A stretch of DNA of 64,000 nt from Nyssa sinensis (Eukaryota; Streptophyta; Magnoliopsida; Cornales; Nyssaceae). The position numbers and the translations under genes are program-made. The notes below the pieces were generated by a model. It saw only the letters and a program-made list of their open reading frames with translations, searched no databases and was not told the DNA's origin. Below are positions 13,001 to 22,171 of this stretch, piece after piece. The number at the start of each line of letters is the position of its first letter. Positions within the stretch are counted from its first letter, which is position 1. The stretch lies in assembly GCA_008638375.1 (NCBI GenBank), contig CM018051.1, forward strand, positions 39,998,177 to 40,062,176, read 5' to 3'.

Positions 13001-16000
13001 ATTTACTCCAAAAAATACACAGTGGAACAAGCCTCCACACCCGCTTTACATCACAACCAACCCGAGTACCATGCCAAATTCTAATCATTTCTCCAACCGT
13101 CCAAGGCATCACCCATACAAACCCAAAAACTAATAATATGCACACTTGCCAAGAATCTCTAGCAAACGAGCAATGAAAAAGTAAGTGGTTGATATTCTCT
13201 TCCCCCTCCCAACACATAACACAATCTAGGGATGGCCTATATACTCCAAACAATACACGGTGGAACAAGCCTCCACACCTGCTTTACATCACAACCAACC
13301 CGAGTACCATGCCAAATTCTAATCATTTCTCCAATTTTCCAAGGCATCACCCATACTAACCCAAAAAGTAATAGTAAGCACACTTGCCAAGAATCTCTAG
13401 CAAATGGGCAATGAAAAAGCAAGTGGTTGATACTCTCTTCCCTCTCCCAAACAGATTACATCTAGGAATGACAATTTGCCCCGCCCCGCCCCTATTGAGG
13501 CGGGTATGGAGTGTTCGTAAACGGAGTTGGGGTCGAGGCTGGGGCGGGGTGGGGCTTTTAAAACTCCGTCGGGTTTGGGATGAGTTCAAGGGATGGTCAC
13601 CTCGCCCCGTTTAAATATTAATTTTTTTTATTATTCTTATATATACTTTATTTATCAATAATCCACACTATAAAAAATTAGTTTTAAGGTTTTTTATATC
13701 ACATTCATATTATTATTTATTGTATTGGATATTTTGGCAATAAAATTTTAATTTATCTATCAAAATAAAAGTTTTAATATACTTAAGAAAAAAATATATT
13801 GGGGTTCGGGGCAAGAGCAGGGGTCGGAGAATGTAAACAGAGTCGGGGTGAACTTCTAAACAAGGCAAGGCGGGGCAGGGTCGAGGTCGGCGGCAGGGAA
13901 TATAAACAAGGTCAGGATTGGAGAAGGGGCACCTCGTCCCATTGCAATTCCTAAACACATCTACTTGCCGAAGAGAAACCTCTTCTTTGAAGATTGTCTT
14001 GAGTTAAGATTGCTTTCCATGACACGGCCCAAACGAAAAAGGAAAACCTTTGTGGGAGCATTAACCTTCCAAATGGCCTTCCAAGGGAAGTTCTTAACTC
14101 CCTTGTTCACCAAGTACAAGCAAAAAGATCTCACCGAAAATTCACCTTTAACATCCAACATGAAGACTATGAAGAAGAACCATCAAATCAATAATCTCCT
14201 CCACTCCCAATCATTTAGATTTCTCCTAAAGCAAGGAGCTCATACATAACCATTGCCATTAGAGGTGACATATTCCTTCACCCAAACATCTTGATGGAAG
14301 GAAATACAGAAAAGACTTGGGAATCTATGTTCTAGTGTTCCCGCACCACTTATCTTTCCAAAACTTTGACCTTTCTCATTTCCCACCCAAAGAGGTGCAT
14401 TCAAAGAAATTCTCCATCCCCATTCTAATACTCTTCCATAGCCCTACCCCATGAACACCCTCTACCACCTTTGACACCATCTCCCTTCTCCATCACCTAC
14501 CTTTGCAACAATGGTTTTCCTCCACACGATATCATCTTCTTTAGCATATCTCCAAAGACATTTTCTGAGAAGAGCTCTGTTAAAAACTCACATGTCCTTA
14601 ATCCCCAAACCACCATTCTTCAAAGGAAACTCCACCTTTTCCCAACTCACTAAGGTTGGGCCTCCTCCTCCATTTTTTCCCAAAGGAAATCTCTTGGATC
14701 CTCTCAAGCTTAGCGCCAATCGAGGCGAGAATGGGAAAAAGGAACGTATAGTAGTGGGAAGACTACCCAACGTGCTTTTGATTAAAGCGATTTTCCCTCC
14801 TTTTGATAGGTATTGCTTCTTCCACCCCGATAATTTCTTTTGAAATCTCTCCAACACTGGATCCCATGTGACTTTAGACTATAGGTTTGCACCAAGTGGT
14901 AAACCCAAATAAGTAGATGCCAAGGAGCCCACCTTGCAACCCCAATTCCAAGCCAACACCTCAATATCCTTCATATTACCAACCGGGATGAGCTCACTCT
15001 TCCCTAAATTCACCCTTATGCCTGACATAGCTTCAAAGCACAACAAAACACATTTCAAATAGCAGAGTTGTGTCTCTGAAGCCTCACAAAAGACCAAAGT
15101 ATCATCCGCGAACAAGAAGTGAGTGATCTCCACCCCATGTGCATCATAGTTCCCAACCACAGCTCCTCAAGAAGCCTTCCTCCACTGCCCTTGACATCAT
15201 TCTGCTTAAAGCTTCCATAAAGATAACGAAAAGAAAAGGGGGTCGATAATCACCCTAATAATGCCCCTTTGAGCTTTTAAAAAATCCCATTCGCCTCTTC
15301 TTTCACCAGGACAGAGAAGGAAACCAAGAGGATACATTTCAAATGTTTGATAAAATGCATGATTTGAATAAATGCAAGTATGAGTATGAATAGCAGTGTA
15401 CCATGCATTTGGTTTGTGTTTTACATCATTTAGGTTGACTTTACATATGCTAATTTGATGAATTCATGATTGAATGGCATGTTCACCACCAAGGTTTTGA
15501 ATATTTGGCATGGTATGTCACTATGTTGTTGTAGGAATTTAATCATGTTTTGAACATGCTTCTTTGATGAATATATGTGGTACGAGTATGAAATAAGCAT
15601 ATTGCTTGAGAAAGCCTAGAGCAAAGCATGACAAAACCTTGTACGTATGCATTTCAAATGTTTGATAAAATGCATGAGTTGAATAAATGCAAGTATGAGT
15701 ATGAATTAGTAAGTAATTGCAATCCTTAAAATGCATGAAAATGATTTGGAATGATGATGTGTATGTGTGAAAAGGAGTGGAATTGTATATAGCATGAGAG
15801 TTGAGTATGACAAGTCCCCTTAAGGGGTAAAAACTTGTGTGTGATTTACTTTTTAGAAAAAAAAAAATCGGGATTTTGTCGGGGCTCGGTGACCTTTGGC
15901 TTCGAGCTGTAAACTTGTGCAGGTGGTCCTTGTCTCCATCGAATTAGTAGCTTATAAGCACGAATGGCAATTCGGCACTTGGTGCAATAGCTGGAAGGGT

Positions 16001-19000
16001 TCACGAAGGCCCATGGTTGGTTTCGGTATGGTTGTTGTGGCATGGTTGGTGCGGTGTAGTTGAAGGAAAGGTTTGGAGGTGTGTGTGTTGTACCTTTGGC
16101 AAGGGAAGAAGTAAACATGCATTTTCATGATATTTTGAAGCATGTTGTGAATTACATGAGGTTTGTATATGCCTTGATTTAATTTTTCTTGAAAAGCATG
16201 CCATCTCACAACACTTGCACATGCCACCATGCACATTTAGCTTCATAGTTGATTATCTCTACTAGACCGCCGTGCTTACCCCAAACACTACAGTTTGGAG
16301 AAAATGAAGTTGGAGCTTGGCATCAAGGTGGAAGTAGCTTCGGGACTTGGGTTAGGTCATTGGAAGAGGTGTACATTGAAGAATTTTGTGTTTTCCTTTA
16401 GATCCTCTAAATTGTATAGAGAGGAGCTAAGATGCATGGACTTGGGGAATATGGGACATGTAAAGAGTGTTCTTAAATTGTAAATGATCAGTTGAGTGTC
16501 TAGGAATGTGTAACAACTCATTTGATAGACACATAATGCATATGAAAATGAAAAAATGCACACCTTCATATGACTGAAATGGAAGACTTATAAACTTTAA
16601 TTGTGACATTGTTCCAAATTGTCTTCCACTTTATTTTTGGTTGGATTAGAGGATGAATAAGCAGTTTAACATGATTAATTTGAAGAACAAAACAAAGGGA
16701 AAGAATGTGGGTTGAATTAAGGTATGATTCGTATGAATAATGGAATAAAAATAGCAAAACAACAACCTGCCCCTGTTTGGACTGGAGGTCTGGTCAAAGA
16801 GGACTGGACTACGGTCTGCTGCTTGCTCGCAGCATCTCTCAATTCCTGCAACTCGAAGTCCGGTCTGATCGGACCGGTCGACCAGTCTGGGATTTTGACA
16901 GCCTGCTTCCTTTCTTTTCTTTTGCTGTTTTGTGCATCCAAATGAGCCCCTATTGGCTTGAAAATTTTTGGCAACTTATATGATAATATACTTGAGCAGT
17001 TGAGCTACTGGAACTTGAAGCTTATGTTTCCTTATGTTTTAAATTGATTAGCTTCCAAACATATTGTTCTTGATGAAGGAGTACTTCTAGTGCTTAATAT
17101 TTTTTTTTTGTTTTTGATCAGTCTTCCTAGTGCTAAATTTTAAATTGATGTACATGAGAAGTTTGTGAAATAAAATGAAATGAGTATAATGAAGTAGGGT
17201 TTCAACACATACATGATTTAATACACTACTCTAGTGTGTTAAATGAGTAGGCAAATAAAGAATCAAGTAAAGGCATTCATGACCCACCAATCACATGAAA
17301 TTTGGAAAACATATCGTGACCTAAACTAAACATTGTTGAATATGCCTAGACCTATGTGACCATGGGACCAAAGTGGAGTCATGAAAGACTCCAACCACTC
17401 GCAATGAGCGTCTATGAGAAGACATTTGCTTAAATACTTCTTACCAATGAATTTAAAATGAAAACTAAGTGAGATTCGAATTGGTTATGATATGATTGAC
17501 CTAGCATTAAAATTTCTTGGGAATTGACCTAAATGACCTAGGAGTCCTAGGAAGTAGGGTCACCCTCGGGTCTTTGTGGCTTAGGGTGTGACAATATCGT
17601 TTCCTCGTATACATTCAAGAAAAATTGATGACCCTTCAATTAAACTTCCATGCTCTTTCCAAAAGATTCCAGGTATAATAATTACAAAAGCCCTATAAAA
17701 CCAATTTCAAGCTACTGTAGAAGCAAATTATAAGCCCGAAGGCCAAGGGTAGAAATGAAATTTTGATGATAACAAAGTATTGATGATGTATACTAATTGT
17801 TTGAATTAAGTAAAATATGTAAAGCAAGGTACACCAAGAATAAGAGAGCAAGTGGAGCATCAATTAAGAAGTATCAAGCTTGAACGGTAGCTCAAAAGGC
17901 AAGCTATAATGGAATGGTTCAATGTTGAACCTAAAGTCAAAAGACATCAAGATCAATATCAAGCTTAAGCTCATAGTTGAAGAAAAGAGCAAGAGCAAGA
18001 AGATCTTAGTCTAAGGGGTGAGTAAGTGTTTAAGTTACCATTTGTAAAGCTACTTCATTTGATTGAACACTTGGCCAAATACGACCTTAGAAAGACTCTA
18101 GGACCTCTAACTTTAACTTGAACACAACATTTCAAAGGTCCCTAGACTTATCGAAATAGTTTAAAAGTACCCCTAGTGAAAAAAGACAATCTGGCCATTG
18201 AACATAAGGATTTTGACTAAATAGCTAAGAGTGAACAATACTGGTCATGCTAAGAGTGAACAATACTTGGGTACCATAATTACTTAGAATTGAAAGTTCA
18301 AAAGTCCCAATTTCTAAGTCTTTGACATCCCATAGTCTTAAAACAATTTTTAAGAACCTAAACCTCAACATGACCCCTTAAGAACTTAAAGGCTGAAAAA
18401 GTGGACCTGGCAAAAATATCGAAAATTTGTTCTTCAAAGGGGATAGGGATGGCAATTTGCCCCGCCCCGGGTGCTCATAAACAGGGTTGGAGCGAGGTCG
18501 GGGTGTGACTTTTAAAACCCCGTCAGGTTCTGGGCGAGTTCGGGGGGTGGTCACCTCGTCCCAACCCCTGCCCCGTTTATATATTAAGTTTTTTTTTTTT
18601 AATTTATTCTTATATACACTATATTTACCAATAAACAACACTATATAAAATTAGTTTTAAGGTTTTTCATATCACACTCATATTTTTTTCTTGTATTAAT
18701 TATTTTGGCAATAAAAAATTAATTTACTTATCAAAATAAAAATTTTAACTTACTTAAAATATATATATATATTGGGGTTCGAGACGGGGTGAAATCGAGG
18801 AATATAAACGAGGTCGAGGCCGAGGTTGAGGTCGACGTCGAGGTCGAGGTCGACGTCGAGGTCGAGATAATCCTCTAAACGGGGCGGGGCTGAAGGCGGG
18901 GAATATAAACGGGATCGGGGTTGAGGAAGGACCACCCCGCCCCAAACCCGGCCCCGTTGCCATTCCTAAAAGGGGAAGTTAACTTTTTTCACTTTTGTAA

Positions 19001-22000
19001 TTAATTTTTCTAAGTAATTTTATTGAATTTAAATAGGGGGTACTTCCTTATTTATATTTAATTAAATGATGACATTTCTTTAAATGATATGAAATGTAAA
19101 TAAGGTACAGAGAAACTTGGCAGGGCAATTGGAAGCGCCTGTCGATTGATAATGGTAGAACATAATTGAATACCGTCACTAGAAACATCAATCCCTCGAT
19201 CATTGATGCCAATCAACCATGATTCTTAAAATCCCGATCTCGATCCCGATCTTAAAATCCAAAAATACTAAATTGATCCGGAGCCCATAAAAAATCCCTA
19301 GAAGGAAAGAATCCTTAATAAATCTCTACAGGATCAATAGGATCCTGAGTTTACTCTCGATTCTATTGATTTTACCAATCCTACAACATAGCCATATAGT
19401 GTTATTCTCACGATAATAATATCATAAAACAAATATAAAGGTTTACTTAAATATCCTAAGTGAGACAATTATGTTAAAACTTTCTTTACGTTTTAACTTT
19501 TTGAATAACTCTTTTGATTTGCTTTAGAATAGTCAAGTGTTAATAGTTAATTTAAGTCATTTAATTCTTTATTATGACTATTATGGGTCAATCTTGCCAT
19601 TAAAAAGATTGCTTTAGGTTAATTAGCTTCTCTATCTCTCTCTCTCTCTCCATACTTACAAACTCAATAAGTTTGTTTTAACCAATTAATCTCTTATACT
19701 AGATAGATACTAGTGCTAATTTTTTCCCTATGTCATAGATTCTGTTATAGAGCCCTTTATGGTGGAGTGATCCAAATATTTTAAAATAAAAAATTTCTTT
19801 GTATGTAAATTAGATATTTTAATACATCTAATATGGTAATGTGCTATTTTAGTAAAATGTTATAAAAATAAAACATTTGTTATGTCAGTGCACTAAAAAT
19901 ATATTAGAACTAGTGGAAGTTTTTTTACTCTAAATGCTTATTATAAATTTTCATATTTTCACAAGTTTTAAATTTATTTATTATGTATTTTTAAGGATCT
20001 TTAAAACGCAAAATATTAGTTGGTATTAATTTTCTCATTGTGTAGGATCCTACAATTCTTGATTTGATCCTGAGGACCCTCCCATCGATCCATTGTAGGA
20101 TCTCAATTTTAACAACCTTGCAATCAACTGATGGAGACAAAATGTTTTTACTAGAGTAAAATGAAAACAATAAGTCAACCTATCCGATGCATCAATTGAT
20201 TGATCTTGTGATCTACAACCATAACAAGTAGTTTTTAACGACTAGATTTGAAATAAAAAGGAGTCCAATGGCTATGTTTTTGGAAGACCTATAAAAGCAA
20301 AGTCATTAATGGTTGAACAAAGATAGAGAACTTTATAGAATGATTATTTATCAAGATTATAATCTCAAAGCACTAGATTTGTACATTCTCTAAGCTTATC
20401 TTGTTTAATGACTTGAACAACTCTTAGAGCCAGCTTTATTGTTATATCTATTTCAAAAGGAGAGTTATTATATTGAGATTTCATTTGTATATCTATCTCA
20501 AAGAAGAGATATTGTGTTGTGAGCTACAATTGCAAAAACAATAAAAATGCAAAGGTTGCTCTTCACTTGAAGAAGATTGTAAAAGTGTGTGGATGCCCTT
20601 GTGAAGAGTCATGAACTCTCGGTTATAAAGGCTTGTTCTCCACTCGGGAAGGAGGATGTGATTACTGGATTTGGAAATCCTCAAGTGGGAAAACTTGAGC
20701 CGTGGACCATGAAAAAAATCCTTAAATATGCTTCTCTCTCTACTTAACTCATCATTAATACTCTTTTTTGGCATTTCATTTTGTGCTATTTTGCTTCTAT
20801 GAATGTTGAGTGATTGGATGATTACTTAACCGCCATATGTTTGATTGATTATAATGTTGAATGGGTTAACAAATATTTGATTGAGTTAAATAGTTGGTAT
20901 ATTTATTAATTGTTCCAATTAAATATATTTGTGGTAGAATAGTTGAGTAATTGAAATTGAATAGTCTAGTTTAAACTCAAGTATGGAAAGTGAAAATTTA
21001 AATAAATCAACTAGAACACTTGAAAAGCAAACAAACATCTCACTAAAGGAAACTTCGGGGAAAGGAAAATTTGATCAAGTCACAACTAAGCCTAGAATAA
21101 TCAAGAAATCCAAAAAAAAAAAAAAAAAATCTTATTCACCCCCCTTTTCCCCCTAGGACATCTGTGGACAACACAAATAATATTTAATACATGCAACAGG
21201 AACAAAACTATCAAAAAGATAAGATTCATTATCATGTGAAATGTCAAAGTAAGCAATCTCCACTTAAAAAACTTTGGCGTGACTATATTTCTTGGGAAAT
21301 TATCTAATCACGTAATAAATTTCCAACACATCCCTTGATAGTTGCACCACCACAGACATCAAGCATCAATCACTCTTCAATGTAAAAGTATTATTTTTCA
21401 AAAAAAGACACCTTTGTTTCAAAAATCCATGAAGTTGCATTACTAACATTACATGGAAGCAAGAGAGTGGGCTTCACAACTTGAAGAGCATTATTTGCAT
21501 CCGTGAAAAAAATTCAAACATAGAAGACCAGGTTACCATAGATAAGGCTTTAAACTCCCCCCTCTCCTCCTTTTCCCTAACAACAGAAAAACGAACCTCC
21601 AATACATTTTCTAACAATTCTATTTATTATATGATATTTTTAAATGCTCTTATAATTATAATGTATAATGTCATATTAATCGAGGATGTGAGATGCTTAT
21701 TCATAGACCCTATGATTTTTTTTCCTTTAACACATTACACTTTTAGATAATTGGACACAGTTAAGAATTTGTTTTGCTTTTATGGATTTTCTGAAGATCT
21801 TAATTGTATAGGAGTTCTCTTTAGCTCTTGTTCATTTCATTTGTTATAAATGGGTTGTGCCCCTTTGGCACCTTTAATGCATTATCTTTCTAATCTAAAT
21901 AAAAATAAAAAATAAAAAATAAACCCTTTTAGATCTGATTCATAACCCAAATATAGACACAATTTTCCATATATTGTGGATGGATAGTATTATTTTCCTA

Positions 22001-22122
22001 TTCAAATATATAATGCATCAGACATGCCCCAAAAAAGAGGAAGTAATACAAACGCAAAGAATGGTAGGGACATCATAAATTTTAAAAGGTAACTAGGGGA
22101 AGTTATGGTGGAGGTTTTCCAC

Positions 22123-22171
<49 letters not shown>

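Larger units (their letters stand above)
12890..15265 (-). pseudogene. Second L1-type LINE fragment, minus strand, broken
   Basis: From right to left the minus strand reads RT text with the catalytic block [19 protein letters not shown] and [10 protein letters not shown] (frame 14879-15160), [20 protein letters not shown] and [10 protein letters not shown] (14588-14857), then the zf-RVT region [30 protein letters not shown] (13961-14161). After a hAT-type insertion come [19 protein letters not shown] and [20 protein letters not shown]. Frameshifts separate these blocks. The 5' part (endonuclease and early RT) is missing. Unlike the first LINE it lies in the host gene's orientation. Confidence 0.85.
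17594..21170 (+). mobile_element. Possible Sirevirus-like (Ty1/copia) LTR remnant hosting two hAT-type elements
   Basis: TTTTGATGATAACAAAG near 17760 and TTATTCACCCCCC near 21130 resemble the beginning and end regions of plant Sirevirus LTRs. Between them are GCTTGTTCTCCACTCGGG and similar low-coding text near 20630. Removing the two hAT-type insertions leaves about 2.1 kb. Boundaries and target duplication are not firmly seen, so the assignment is tentative. Confidence 0.35.

Noticed and set aside
18754..18963. Arg/Pro-rich frame in the second GC-rich miniature element
   Set aside because: Produced by GAGGTCGAGGTC-type repeats inside a transposon; not a protein gene.
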